NCBI GenBank assembly: GCA_019694395.1
Contig: JAIBCC010000041.1
Coordinates: 1-43,921, forward strand
Length of the DNA stretch: 43,921 nucleotides
From: Pyrinomonadaceae bacterium
Lineage (GTDB): Bacteria > Acidobacteriota > Blastocatellia > Pyrinomonadales > Pyrinomonadaceae
Direction of reading: 5' to 3'
How positions within the stretch are numbered: the first letter of the stretch is position 1; the number at the start of each line of letters is the position of its first letter. The notes under the pieces are model-generated. The model saw nothing but the letters and a program-made list of their open reading frames with translations. It was not told the origin of the DNA and did not search any database. Positions 8,228 to 15,808 of this stretch are shown here, piece by piece. The position numbers and the translations under genes were made by a program.

Positions 8228-8680
8228 TTAATTGACCGAAACAAAGGTTTGAACCTGTGCCGAATCTGTCGGGTATTCAGGATAAACATCAAAATCAAAT
8301 GAATATCGGCGGTCAATCTCAGAATTCCAAATTTCCGACCAGGTTTTGATAAGACAATCAGGGAGTTCTCCGTAGGAGTCAAAACGAAGATACTTAGTTC
8401 GCGGAATTTTCAAGCCGACAAGCCCCGTCGGAATATTTATCAAACTTTCAACCCGACAACCCAACATAACTGAATATGGAGCATTAAAATCGCTCTCATA
8501 CTCATAATAAATGCAATAAATATCCTTTGATAACTTATTTGAAATTTTATCAATAATCCCTTTTTCCCAAAATTCGCCGAATAATTGCCCAATATCTTTC
8601 CCGGATTGTCCATTTTGATTAGTGGTTCTGATTGAAATTCCCATTACCTCGAATTCATCTAGTTCAACTTTGTCACTCAT
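8228..8680 (-). CDS. GyrI-like / AraC effector-binding domain protein
   Basis: A 150-residue stand-alone domain with the two-fold GyrI-like pattern. An N-terminal strand (VMGISIRTTNQNG) precedes an FWEKG helix. A central strand (YSVMLGCRV) leads into IPTGLVGLKIPRTKYLRF, and WSEIWNSE lies near the end. Known: such domains bind small hydrophobic ligands, act as stand-alone gyrase inhibitors or drug sensors, or are the sensing half of AraC/MerR regulators. No DNA-binding domain is attached. It is the first gene of a two-gene unit with the MetR-like regulator. Ligand unknown. Confidence 0.8.
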   Translation of the reverse strand: MSDKVELDEFEVMGISIRTTNQNGQSGKDIGQLFGEFWEKGIIDKISNKLSKDIYCIYYEYESDFNAPYSVMLGCRVESLINIPTGLVGLKIPRTKYLRFDSYGELPDCLIKTWSEIWNSEIDRRYSFDFDVYPEYPTDSAQVQTFVSVN

Positions 8681-8748
8681 AATTCAGAATCATTAAATAC
8701 TTTTAGCTTTAATTAACCTGAAACCATTTTAACTCAAAATCTCTTCAT

Positions 8749-8775
8749 TTTGATATGAATATTTTGCATATCAAA
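8749..8775. promoter_or_regulatory. Perfect 9-bp dyad in divergent promoter region (candidate operator)
   Basis: TTTGATATG (8749-8757) is repeated inverted as CATATCAAA (8767-8775) with a 9-nt AT-rich spacer. It lies between the divergent GyrI-like/LysR pair and the GNAT-GNAT-EamA operon, where a regulator site is expected. A TTGACT (8792-8797) with TAGCTT 18 nt further on could be the GNAT operon promoter, which would leave almost no leader. Binding by the adjacent LysR protein is a guess. Confidence 0.45.
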
Positions 8776-8832
8776 CCGCTAAATAATTCATTTGACTATG
8801 TTTAGGTAAAAACCTTAGCTTAATATCTCGGG

Positions 8833-9315
8833 ATGAAAGTTGAAATCAAAAGAGCTGTTGAGAGTGAGGCGAAAATGCTCGCTCTTTTGGGTCAAGTTAC
8901 TTTTCGGGAAGCTTTTGGCAAATGTTTTCTCAAACAAGATTTACAAGATTATTTTGCCGAAAGTTTTTCAGTTGAAAAAATCAGCAAAGAATTAAGGGGT
9001 AAAAATAACATTTTTTGGCTGGCTTTGGCAGAAGAATTACCTGTTGGATATGCAAAATTTAAAAAGCCCTCGGAATTGGAAAAACTTTATATTTTACAAG
9101 AGTTTGAGGGAAATCGTATCGGTGAAATGCTGCAAAATGAAGTAATTGCCGAAGTGAAAAAAACGGGAATTCAAGAACTGTTTTTAACAGTCAGAACGGA
9201 TAACGCAAAAGCGATCTGGTTTTATGAAAAACACGGATTTGTCAGAGCAGCAAACCGAATTTATACGGTTGGTAGAGAAAAAGTTGAATGTCTGATTATG
9301 GTCAAAAAACTATGA
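8833..9315 (+). CDS. GNAT family N-acetyltransferase (first of tandem pair)
   Basis: A 160-residue GNAT fold. The acetyl-CoA binding loop region reads LQEFEGNRIGEMLQNEV, followed by ELFLTVRTDNAKAIWFYEKHGF, the classic motif A and B order. Known: GNAT enzymes transfer an acetyl group from acetyl-CoA to amines. The substrate is not predictable. It is clearly paralogous to the next gene along its full length (FREAFGKCF vs FADAFGSFW, SFSVEKI vs TFSVEKI), indicating tandem duplication. Its TGA overlaps the next ATG (ATGA), so the two are translationally coupled. Stand-alone regulators on the opposite strand share the upstream region. Confidence 0.92.
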   Translation: MKVEIKRAVESEAKMLALLGQVTFREAFGKCFLKQDLQDYFAESFSVEKISKELRGKNNIFWLALAEELPVGYAKFKKPSELEKLYILQEFEGNRIGEMLQNEVIAEVKKTGIQELFLTVRTDNAKAIWFYEKHGFVRAANRIYTVGREKVECLIMVKKL

Positions 9316-9830
9316 ATATCGAAATTAGAAAAGCAAATTTAGAAGATGCTCAGCTTGTCGCTTTATTAGGCAGAATTACTTTTGCCGATGCTTTTGGCAG
9401 CTTTTGGGCAGAGCATCTGCACGATTATCTGGAAAAAACTTTTTCGGTTGAAAAAATCCGTTCCAGTTTGAGCAAAGAGAATAATGTTTTTTTTCTGGCT
9501 TTCGCGGATGGATTACCGGTCGGTTATGCCAAGTTGAAAAAGCATTCCCCGAACGAAAATTTAGCCGATAAGTCGCCGGCGCAGTTACAAAAGATTTATT
9601 TGTTGCCGGATTTTATCGGTCAGCGAATCGGTGAAAAACTGCAAAACGCTCTGTTTGAAGAGGTTATTGCCAACAATATCAAAACTTTGTGGTTGGCAGT
9701 CTGGGATGAAAATCCACTCGGTATCCGTTTCTACGAACGGCATGGATTTAATAAAGAATCCAAATATCATTTTGAGTTCCATGGTAAAAGAGCGAATTTT
9801 GAGGTAATGGTCAAAAGGTTTGATGTATGA
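9312..9830 (+). CDS. GNAT family N-acetyltransferase (second of tandem pair)
   Basis: The ATG at 9312 overlaps the stop of the first GNAT gene (ATGA). An earlier in-frame start would only add codons inside that gene. The protein is 172 residues with the acetyl-CoA loop LLPDFIGQRIGEKLQNA and motif B region LWLAVWDENPLGIRFYERHGF. It is longer than its neighbour because of an insert around residues 75-88 (SPNENLADKSPAQ). The stop overlaps the start of the EamA-like gene in another ATGA, making a three-gene coupled operon. Substrate unknown. Confidence 0.92.
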   Translation: MNIEIRKANLEDAQLVALLGRITFADAFGSFWAEHLHDYLEKTFSVEKIRSSLSKENNVFFLAFADGLPVGYAKLKKHSPNENLADKSPAQLQKIYLLPDFIGQRIGEKLQNALFEEVIANNIKTLWLAVWDENPLGIRFYERHGFNKESKYHFEFHGKRANFEVMVKRFDV

Positions 9831-10288
9831 CAAAACTTGATTCAGCAACATCGGCGTTCCTCCTCGCCCTGACGGCGGCAATCGGAAATGCACTTTATGC
9901 GTTCGGGCAAAAAAAAGCAGTTCCGCACGAAAATCCCTTTGTCTTTGGGGTATTTTCGTTGTTTTTCGGGTCAGTCCTGTTGTCCGTCGTTACCTTATTT
10001 TTTAATACAAATAATGTTGGAAATTATTTTGTCGAAAACTTCAAATGGTTTATGGTCAGTGGTTTAGGCTATGTTCTGCTCAATATCGGATTGTATTTTT
10101 TGTATCGCAATTTTGGGGCTTCGTATTATTCGCTCTATGCAGTTCTTTCGATAATAACGACTTCGATTTTGCTGGCGACCATTATTTTCAAAGAGCAAAT
10201 GAATTTTTATTTTTGGATTTCTTTAATCTTTGCCGGACTGACAATTTTCTTTTTTTTGAAGGGGCAGACAATCGCCAAGCAATTTTAG
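9827..10288 (+). CDS. EamA/DMT-like small membrane protein
   Basis: 153 residues with five hydrophobic segments. It contains a half-length EamA (drug/metabolite transporter) pattern: an initial helix with AIGNALYAFGQKKA, and a terminal pair with YSLYAVLSIITTSILLATII followed by KEQMNFYFWISLIFAGLTI. Known: half-sized DMT proteins work as dimers, like SMR exporters. Inferred: it exports or imports a small molecule, possibly one acetylated by the coupled GNAT enzymes. The ATG overlaps the stop of the preceding gene. Confidence 0.82.
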   Translation: MTKLDSATSAFLLALTAAIGNALYAFGQKKAVPHENPFVFGVFSLFFGSVLLSVVTLFFNTNNVGNYFVENFKWFMVSGLGYVLLNIGLYFLYRNFGASYYSLYAVLSIITTSILLATIIFKEQMNFYFWISLIFAGLTIFFFLKGQTIAKQF

Positions 10289-10450
10289 AAAGAAAATCCT
10301 GATCGCTGTAATTTCTTTTCAAATCGGATAGTGAATTTCCAAAAGAATAAAATTCGGAAAATTTTGCAGATCGCCGAAAAAATACCAGATTTCAATTCTT
10401 TTAGAATTTAAGTTTATTTCTGAAAATAAGAAAAAATGGAAGAATACTAA

Positions 10451-11143
10451 ATGTTAGAAACAATACCGTTAGTGCGAAAAAATGACATTGTTGTCCAGGA
10501 ATTGGGGAATGAATTGTTGATTTATGATCTGAACAATAACCGGGCTTTGAGTTTGAATGAGACTTCTGCGTTGGTCTGGCAATTATCGACAGGCGACAAA
10601 ACCTTCGCCGAAATTGCCAAGATCGTGGCAGAAAAAACGAAGACTCCAAAGAGCGAAGAATTAGTTTGGCTGACGTTGGGACAGTTAAAAAGAGAAAATT
10701 TGTTAACTGCCGAAACAACAGTCCCGAACTTTTTTCAGGGAGAAACGCGAAGAGAAATCGTCAAAAAAATCGGTTTGGTTTCTTTGGTGATGCTGCCTGT
10801 TATCTCTTCAATTGTCGCCCCTCAGTCTATCACCGCTCTATCTGGTGCTTGTTCAGCCGCACCTTTTCCGCTTGGTTGTAACTGCACAGTTTCCGGCGAT
10901 TGCCAAAGCGGATGTTGCGGTTCAAATGCCAATCCTCCAACAAGTGCTACTTCATTTTGCGTAACGGCTGGTCAGGACGCACCGGGAGCAGTTTGTGCCA
11001 GAAATTGCGAATGTTCGAGCGGATGTTGCGGATTAATCGGACCATTTTGTGCAACAGTTGGTTCTGTCGCACCGGGCGGTTCGTGCAGACTTGGTTGCGC
11101 GTGTTCTTCGGGTAATTGCGGGGCGGGTAATACTTGCGTTTGA
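10451..11143 (+). CDS. PqqD-domain protein with Tat-like internal segment and 18-Cys tail (copy 2)
   Basis: 230 residues, paralogous to the protein at 2534-3310 over its whole length. Residues ~5-95 are the PqqD-like domain (LVRKNDIVVQELGNELLIYD, NNRALSLNETSALVWQL). Residues ~100-131 hold TRREIVKKIGL plus a hydrophobic run ending VAPQSITALSG. The last ~100 residues hold 18 cysteines in modules such as CNCTVSGDCQSGCCG and CECSSGCCG. The N-terminal half is better conserved between the copies than the tail, whose spacing and inserts differ. Known: PqqD domains recognise leader peptides. Inferred: an exported Cys-rich product tethered by, or released from, its own PqqD/leader part. No modifying enzyme is adjacent; the next gene is DinB. 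Confidence 0.85.
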   Translation: MLETIPLVRKNDIVVQELGNELLIYDLNNNRALSLNETSALVWQLSTGDKTFAEIAKIVAEKTKTPKSEELVWLTLGQLKRENLLTAETTVPNFFQGETRREIVKKIGLVSLVMLPVISSIVAPQSITALSGACSAAPFPLGCNCTVSGDCQSGCCGSNANPPTSATSFCVTAGQDAPGAVCARNCECSSGCCGLIGPFCATVGSVAPGGSCRLGCACSSGNCGAGNTCV

Positions 11144-11176
11144 TTAAATTTGGAAATTTAATTGCAGTCAGATTTA

Positions 11177-11184
11177 GAGGAGGG
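11177..11184 (+). promoter_or_regulatory. Strong Shine-Dalgarno with no standard start codon behind it
   Basis: GAGGAGGG is the best SD-like sequence in this region, but it is ~70 nt before the first in-frame ATG of the DinB gene (11253). In the DinB frame the codon 5 nt after it is ATA (11190). The frame is open from 11178, and the codons up to 11253 encode plausible first-helix residues. This suggests initiation at a non-standard codon, or a mutated start. Confidence 0.5.
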
Positions 11185-11252
11185 AAAGAATAAAACACAT
11201 TCTAAAAATAGATCTGAAATTTAACAAAGACATCGGCTTTTATTTTAGCGGG

Positions 11253-11711
11253 ATGCAAGCGGTGCGGAAAGAATTGGGTGAAATTATTTTCGATTTGAAT
11301 AATAATGAACTTTCAACTCGTTTTAATGAACACGCTAATTCAATTGGTGAGTTGATCTTGCACATTGGCGAGGTTGAATGGTGGTGGATAAACTGCACAA
11401 TTTTAGGAAATAAATTAACCGAATCGGATAGACAAAATGTCTTTTGGGATATTTTGAAAAATCGCGATTTCGCCTCAAAAAACTTTTCGGTTCAGGATTG
11501 TCTAAAAATTATTGACCAAATCCGCGAACTTACAAAAGAAGTTTTAGCCAATTTTACCGATGGAGATTTGGAGAGGCTTTTTTGCTATGAAACAAGCTGG
11601 AGCAACGGCAAACACGGAGCAAGTTTGCGTTGGATTTTACACCATTTAATTGATCACGAAGCCCATCATAAAGGGCAAATTTCGATGACTAAAAGGCTGA
11701 TTAGAAACTAA
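11253..11711 (+). CDS. DinB-family four-helix metalloenzyme-like protein
   Basis: The fold is shown by NSIGELILHIGEVEWWWIN early and by ILHHLIDHEAHHKGQI near the end. These give the three-histidine metal site of the DinB/YfiT family. Known: members are thiol transferases, bacillithiol S-transferases or uncharacterised damage-inducible proteins. The coordinates use the first ATG. However, in-frame codons back to 11190 encode a helix-compatible stretch (LKIDLKFNKDIGFYFSG), and a strong SD at 11177 fits a start there, at ATA. The ATG start would cut the first helix. The DUF6265 gene follows after 3 nt. Confidence 0.85.
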   Translation: MQAVRKELGEIIFDLNNNELSTRFNEHANSIGELILHIGEVEWWWINCTILGNKLTESDRQNVFWDILKNRDFASKNFSVQDCLKIIDQIRELTKEVLANFTDGDLERLFCYETSWSNGKHGASLRWILHHLIDHEAHHKGQISMTKRLIRN

Positions 11712-11714
11712 ATT

Positions 11715-12236
11715 ATGAAACAAAACATTTTATTGACTTTAACCATTTTAATTTTAACTGTTTCCGCGTTTACGCAAATCAAACAAACTGCTAATACTTT
11801 GCGATTGGAAGCCGAAAAAACAGGCGAAAAAGCAAAAATTCAAGATATGAAACCGTTGATCGGAACTTGGCGCGGCGTAGGACTTGGCGGAACGGTCGAG
11901 GAAGTTTACAGCGAACCTTTAGACGGAACAATGATGGGAATGTTTCGTTTTCTTGACAAAGGTAAGACTGATTTTTACGAACTAATCGCCGTTTTGGAAG
12001 AAAACGGAACGCTGATCGTTCGTCTCAAACATTTTGATTCCGGCTTAAAAGGTTGGGAGGAAAAAGATAAAACTACCGACTTTCGCTTCGTCAAAAAAGA
12101 GAAAAACCGGATGTATTTTGAGGGACAAACCTTTGAATTCATCGGCAAAAACAAACTTAATATTTACGTTGCGATCGGACAAAAAGACGGTAGCGTCAAA
12201 GAAGAAGTTTTTAGCTATAAATTGTTTAAGAAATAA
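11715..12236 (+). CDS. Secreted DUF6265-like protein
   Basis: A signal peptide (MKQNILLTLTILILTVSAFTQ) precedes a beta-rich domain starting MKPLIGTWRGVGLGGTVEEV and continuing SEPLDGTMMGMFRFL. This is the DUF6265 signature of lipocalin-like proteins of unknown function. It starts 3 nt after the DinB stop and is followed 14 nt later by another secreted gene, so an operon is likely. No catalytic residues can be proposed. Confidence 0.8.
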   Translation: MKQNILLTLTILILTVSAFTQIKQTANTLRLEAEKTGEKAKIQDMKPLIGTWRGVGLGGTVEEVYSEPLDGTMMGMFRFLDKGKTDFYELIAVLEENGTLIVRLKHFDSGLKGWEEKDKTTDFRFVKKEKNRMYFEGQTFEFIGKNKLNIYVAIGQKDGSVKEEVFSYKLFKK

Positions 12237-12250
12237 GATTAACCAAGATT

Positions 12251-12760
12251 ATGAAAAGAAGCGGTTTTTTACTCTTTTTCCTAATTATTCTGACGCTTTG
12301 CGTTCAATCGCAGACTATAGTTTCGTCGGCTGAATCGTCTGAAGTAAATCAGTTGGTAAATATCGTGATTTCGCTGACACCATATGCAAATGAGAAAAAT
12401 TTGGTTCTTTCGCCAAACTCTGAATTTAACCAAAAAGCTCGCGATTGGTTTGATAAATACAAAGATTATAGAGTAGTCAGAGATTTTAATGATTTGTTGA
12501 AAAAAGATGATTCTGCTTTCCAGGAGTTGAAAAAATACAGTGCCGGATATAAGTTCAAGGGGAAAAAGTTAGTGAGAAATAATGATAAAAACCTTGGTTC
12601 GAGTCGGTTTGGTCAATTTATTCCTCAACTCGAAGTTTTTGCCATCTCAAGCGATTTTCGCAAATTTTATCGAAAAAACTATCACTTTTTTTCAGCAATT
12701 CAGACTCAATCACAAAACTCAAATAAAAAAAAGCAGTATATAAGGCAGTTTGCAAACTAA
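12251..12760 (+). CDS. Secreted N-terminal-only relative of the DUF4932 peptidase (probably truncated)
   Basis: A signal peptide (MKRSGFLLFFLIILTLCVQSQ) is followed by a segment patterned like residues ~25-150 of the protein at 1221-2315: a V/E-rich helix, then SEFNQKARDWFDKYKDYRVV in the place of SNKIDKHFSPFKNHPF, then a FIPQLEVFAISSDFRKFY helix. The HExxH-bearing C-terminal half is missing, and the last ~19 residues are a low-complexity Lys/Gln run unlike the family. Inferred: a truncated gene, possibly still expressed. It cannot be a zinc protease by itself. Confidence 0.6.
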   Translation: MKRSGFLLFFLIILTLCVQSQTIVSSAESSEVNQLVNIVISLTPYANEKNLVLSPNSEFNQKARDWFDKYKDYRVVRDFNDLLKKDDSAFQELKKYSAGYKFKGKKLVRNNDKNLGSSRFGQFIPQLEVFAISSDFRKFYRKNYHFFSAIQTQSQNSNKKKQYIRQFAN

Positions 12761-12794
12761 TAAAATAAAAAATGTCATATTTAACAGACAAATT

Positions 12795-13739
12795 ATGAAA
12801 AAAATATTTAAGATTTTGCTGATTCTAATCTTGGTTTTAACAGTTTTGGCTTCAGTTTTTTGGCTGACCCGACCAAAAGATATTTCATTTGAGGAATATA
12901 AATCTATTTTTCCTTACACGGAATTTAGTCATTTTGTTGATGTTCACGGTGTTAGACTCCATTATCAGGAAAAAGGCGAAGGCACTCCGCTGATTTTGTT
13001 GCACGGGTTAGCTTCATCAACCTATACCTGGCGAAATCTTTTTGAACCATTGTCGAAAAACTATCGGGTAATTGCTGTTGATTTGAAAGGATTTGGTTTT
13101 TCCGAAAAGCCTGACGGAGATTATTCCAGACCGGAACAAGCCAGATTAGTCATTGGCTTGATGAAATCTCTACAAATTGAAAAAGCGATCATCTGCGGTA
13201 ATTCGATGGGCGGTGAAGTAGCTTTGAATATTGCAATTCAAGAGCCAAATAGAGTGAAGTCATTGATTTTGCTAGATAATGGCGGGATGAAAGTTTCGGG
13301 CGGAGGTTCTTTGGTTCCTTTTTATTTGCAAACTCCTTACATCAATCGTCTTTTAACAGCATTGGCAATGACCTCAAACAAATTGGTTCGGCAAGGTTTG
13401 GAAAAAAGCTATTTTGACGATTCAAAGGTTTCTGACGAAACGGTGGCTAAATATTATCTTCCCGTGACGGGAACGGACGGACAAAGAGGAGTTTTGTTAG
13501 CTCGTCAGCAGGCTTCAAACGGCGAAATTGAGTCGCAGCTTTCCCAAATAAATATTCCGACTTTAATTGTTTGGGGGGCTGAAGATGAAGTTATCCCGTT
13601 GGAAGCGGGAAAAAAGGCAAACTCGCTGATAAAAGATTCAAAACTCGTGATTTACGAAAATTGCGGACATTTACCCCAAGAAGAAATGCCTGAAAGATCG
13701 TTGGCAGATATAATAGAATTTTTGAAAAAATATGCTTGA
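12795..13739 (+). CDS. Membrane-anchored alpha/beta hydrolase
   Basis: The ATG at 12795 is chosen because it directly begins a signal-anchor (MKKIFKILLILILVLTVLAS); an earlier ATG would overlap the previous gene. The hydrolase core has the oxyanion segment LILLHGLASSTYTWR and the nucleophile elbow GNSMGG (Ser). The acid lies in VWGAEDEVIPLEAG and the histidine in ENCGHLPQEE. Known: this pattern covers esterases, haloalkane dehalogenase-like and C-C hydrolases; the substrate is unknown. The last 8 bases overlap the start of the DUF1272 gene. Confidence 0.9.
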   Translation: MKKIFKILLILILVLTVLASVFWLTRPKDISFEEYKSIFPYTEFSHFVDVHGVRLHYQEKGEGTPLILLHGLASSTYTWRNLFEPLSKNYRVIAVDLKGFGFSEKPDGDYSRPEQARLVIGLMKSLQIEKAIICGNSMGGEVALNIAIQEPNRVKSLILLDNGGMKVSGGGSLVPFYLQTPYINRLLTALAMTSNKLVRQGLEKSYFDDSKVSDETVAKYYLPVTGTDGQRGVLLARQQASNGEIESQLSQINIPTLIVWGAEDEVIPLEAGKKANSLIKDSKLVIYENCGHLPQEEMPERSLADIIEFLKKYA

Positions 13740-14022
13740 AATCAGACCAATTTGTGAAAACTGCGGAAAATCTTTACCCAATAACAGCACCGAAGCAATG
13801 ATTTGCACTTTTGAATGCACCTATTGCCGCGATTGTGTAGAAAATATTTTGTTCAATGTTTGTCCGAATTGCGGCGGCGGATTGGAAAAACGCCCCTCGA
13901 GACCAATGGCATTATTGACCAAATATCCGCCAAAAACTGATGAATTATTGAAACCGATTGAAGCTGAAAAATTTGCAGAGTTTCTCGGAAAATATAAAGA
14001 GGTTCCGCCTAATGAAAGATAA
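13732..14022 (+). CDS. DUF1272 small zinc-ribbon-like protein
   Basis: 96 residues opening with MLEIRPICENCGKSLP, then CTFECTYCRDC and FNVCPNCGGGLEKRPSRP. Eight cysteines are arranged in CxxC pairs as in DUF1272, presumably binding zinc. Family function is unknown. It overlaps the hydrolase by 8 nt and the next gene by 11 nt, so all three are coupled. A relic of the 5' end of another copy is present at 7244-7294. Confidence 0.92.
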   Translation: MLEIRPICENCGKSLPNNSTEAMICTFECTYCRDCVENILFNVCPNCGGGLEKRPSRPMALLTKYPPKTDELLKPIEAEKFAEFLGKYKEVPPNER

Positions 14023-14974
14023 AATGAACCGTTTAGTTTTTACCGCAATTGTTTTGATATTTACTGCTTTGACAGTAAAGGCTCAGGAAATCGAACTAGA
14101 AAAGTTTTTGGATAAAGCTGATTTAGCAACCACGCAATATGTTAAAACGTTCAAAAATTTGGTTGCCGAAGAATTACGGACTTACGATTATTTTCGCAAA
14201 GACGGAACTTTAGAAGATTTGCGTAAAATCAAATCAAATTTTATTGTCTATCAATCGCCAAAAAATAATTTGGTTGCGGAATATCGAAATGTCATTGAAT
14301 TTAACGGCAAAAATGTTGCCCGTGAAGACAATGATATTGTCAAATTTTTTGAAAAACTGGCTAAAGCCGATTCAAGCCAAGAAGAAGTCGATCGTTTGCG
14401 AAAAGATGGAAATCGCTTTGATGGTAAAAGTCATTCTTACGGGATGACATTAACGCAAGTGTTTGTGGTGAATCGCTTTTTTCGCCCTTTTTTTGAGTTT
14501 CGGATTGTTGGCAGAGAAAAAATAGAAGGTCGTGAGGTCGTCATCGTTGGATATAAACAAATCAAACCGACCTTGCGAATCAAAGCAAATGCAACTCCTG
14601 AAGAAAAGAAAAAAGAGCCAAACGGGATTAGTTTTGATGTCCCGGATTTGCCGGACAATTTTCGTCCGACCAATCCAACTTTGAACGGAAAACTCTGGCT
14701 TGATGTCGAAACCGCACAACTTTGGCGCAATGAATTTTCCGTCTCAATTCAACCAACAAGTTTTTCAAAACCTGTTGTCAGTTCAACTTTTCTTTACGAA
14801 TATCAATCGAGCGAATTCGGCGTTTTGCTGCCGAAAAAACTTGGATTGACAAGCTACCGATTGACAGGAAAAAGTGAGAATGATTTGGTCAAAACGAAAG
14901 CCGCTATAAAAACTTTTGAATATTCAAAATTCAGCAAGCCGGATTCAGAAATAAAAGAAACCAAAACAGATTAA
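14012..14974 (+). CDS. Secreted protein of unknown function, LolA-like fold suspected
   Basis: The ATG at 14012 has GAGG upstream (13999-14002 area) and leads into a signal peptide (NRLVFTAIVLIFTALTVKAQ). A second ATG at 14024 is also possible. The mature part is beta-rich, with alternating strands such as NFIVYQSPKNNLVAEYRNV, FFEFRIVGREKIEGREVVIV and GKLWLDVETAQLWRNEFSV. The phrase LWLDVETAQLWR is like the lipoprotein-sorting LolA/LolB superfamily, where a substrate property is carried by a strand pair. The name is not certain. It overlaps DUF1272 and precedes the double GNAT gene by 6 nt. Confidence 0.7.
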   Translation: MKDKMNRLVFTAIVLIFTALTVKAQEIELEKFLDKADLATTQYVKTFKNLVAEELRTYDYFRKDGTLEDLRKIKSNFIVYQSPKNNLVAEYRNVIEFNGKNVAREDNDIVKFFEKLAKADSSQEEVDRLRKDGNRFDGKSHSYGMTLTQVFVVNRFFRPFFEFRIVGREKIEGREVVIVGYKQIKPTLRIKANATPEEKKKEPNGISFDVPDLPDNFRPTNPTLNGKLWLDVETAQLWRNEFSVSIQPTSFSKPVVSSTFLYEYQSSEFGVLLPKKLGLTSYRLTGKSENDLVKTKAAIKTFEYSKFSKPDSEIKETKTD

Positions 14975-14980
14975 ATATAG

Positions 14981-15808
14981 ATGCAGTTTCAAATTTCCAC
15001 TCTCAAAAAGGTAAAAACCGCCGAAATTGTTGAGGTTTTTAACTCAGCTTTTGCCGATTATTTTGTCAAAATCGAACTAAATGAAAAGAGTTTGGCGGAC
15101 AAAATTACAACGGAAAATATTATCCTGGAAAAGTCCGTCGGCGTATTTTTTGAAAATAAATTGGTCGGATTTATCTTAATTGGGATTGAAAATAAGGTTG
15201 CTTATAACGGTGGAACGGGCGTTTTGCTTGATTTTCGCGGTCAATCTCTATCCAAAAGAATGTATGATTTTATTCTGCCAAAATTAAAAGCGGAAAATAC
15301 TTATTCACATCAACTCGAAGTTATTACTGAAAATCTTCCTGCCATCAAAACTTACGAAAAGATCGGCTTTCAAAAGATGCGGACTTTGGCTTGTTTCAAA
15401 GGTAAAATCAACGTTTCAAAACTTAACGATAACGTTGTAATTAAAAATCTGAATGAAATTGATGAAACTCTTTTCCCTCAGTTTTGGAACTCACAACCAA
15501 GCTGGCAAAATTCTCTTTCAGCTATCAAACGAACTCAGAATTTACATAAAATCCTTGGTGCATTTCATCAAAATAATTTAGCCGGTTATCTCATCTATAC
15601 GGGAACGGGACGCATCAAACAATTTGCCGTGCAGAAAGATTTTCGCCGTTTAGGAATTGCACAAACTCTGTTCCACCAGCTAAATAATCAAGAAATTTTA
15701 ATTACGAACATTGATAAAGACGACCCGGAAACTGTATCATTTTTGAATAATCTCGGTCTTAATCTGTTTTTAGAACAATTTGAAATGAAACTGCAAGTTA
15801 TTGATTAG
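14981..15808 (+). CDS. Tandem-domain GNAT N-acetyltransferase
   Basis: 275 residues with two GNAT modules. The first has GGTGVLLDFRGQSLSKRMYD and ENLPAIKTYEKIGFQKMRT. The second has IKQFAVQKDFRRLGIAQTLFHQL (RRLGIA being the pyrophosphate loop) and a terminal FLNNLGLNLFLEQFEM. In the first module the Q/RxxGxG loop is degenerate (RGQSLS). Substrate unknown. It starts 6 nt after the previous gene and ends overlapping the convergent BNR/EF-hand gene by 11 nt. Confidence 0.87.
   Translation: MQFQISTLKKVKTAEIVEVFNSAFADYFVKIELNEKSLADKITTENIILEKSVGVFFENKLVGFILIGIENKVAYNGGTGVLLDFRGQSLSKRMYDFILPKLKAENTYSHQLEVITENLPAIKTYEKIGFQKMRTLACFKGKINVSKLNDNVVIKNLNEIDETLFPQFWNSQPSWQNSLSAIKRTQNLHKILGAFHQNNLAGYLIYTGTGRIKQFAVQKDFRRLGIAQTLFHQLNNQEILITNIDKDDPETVSFLNNLGLNLFLEQFEMKLQVID

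Noticed and set aside
2534..11143. A complete RiPP or PQQ gene cluster
   Set aside because: No radical SAM, YcaO, lanthipeptide synthetase or PqqA-like peptide gene is visible; only PqqD-like domains are present.
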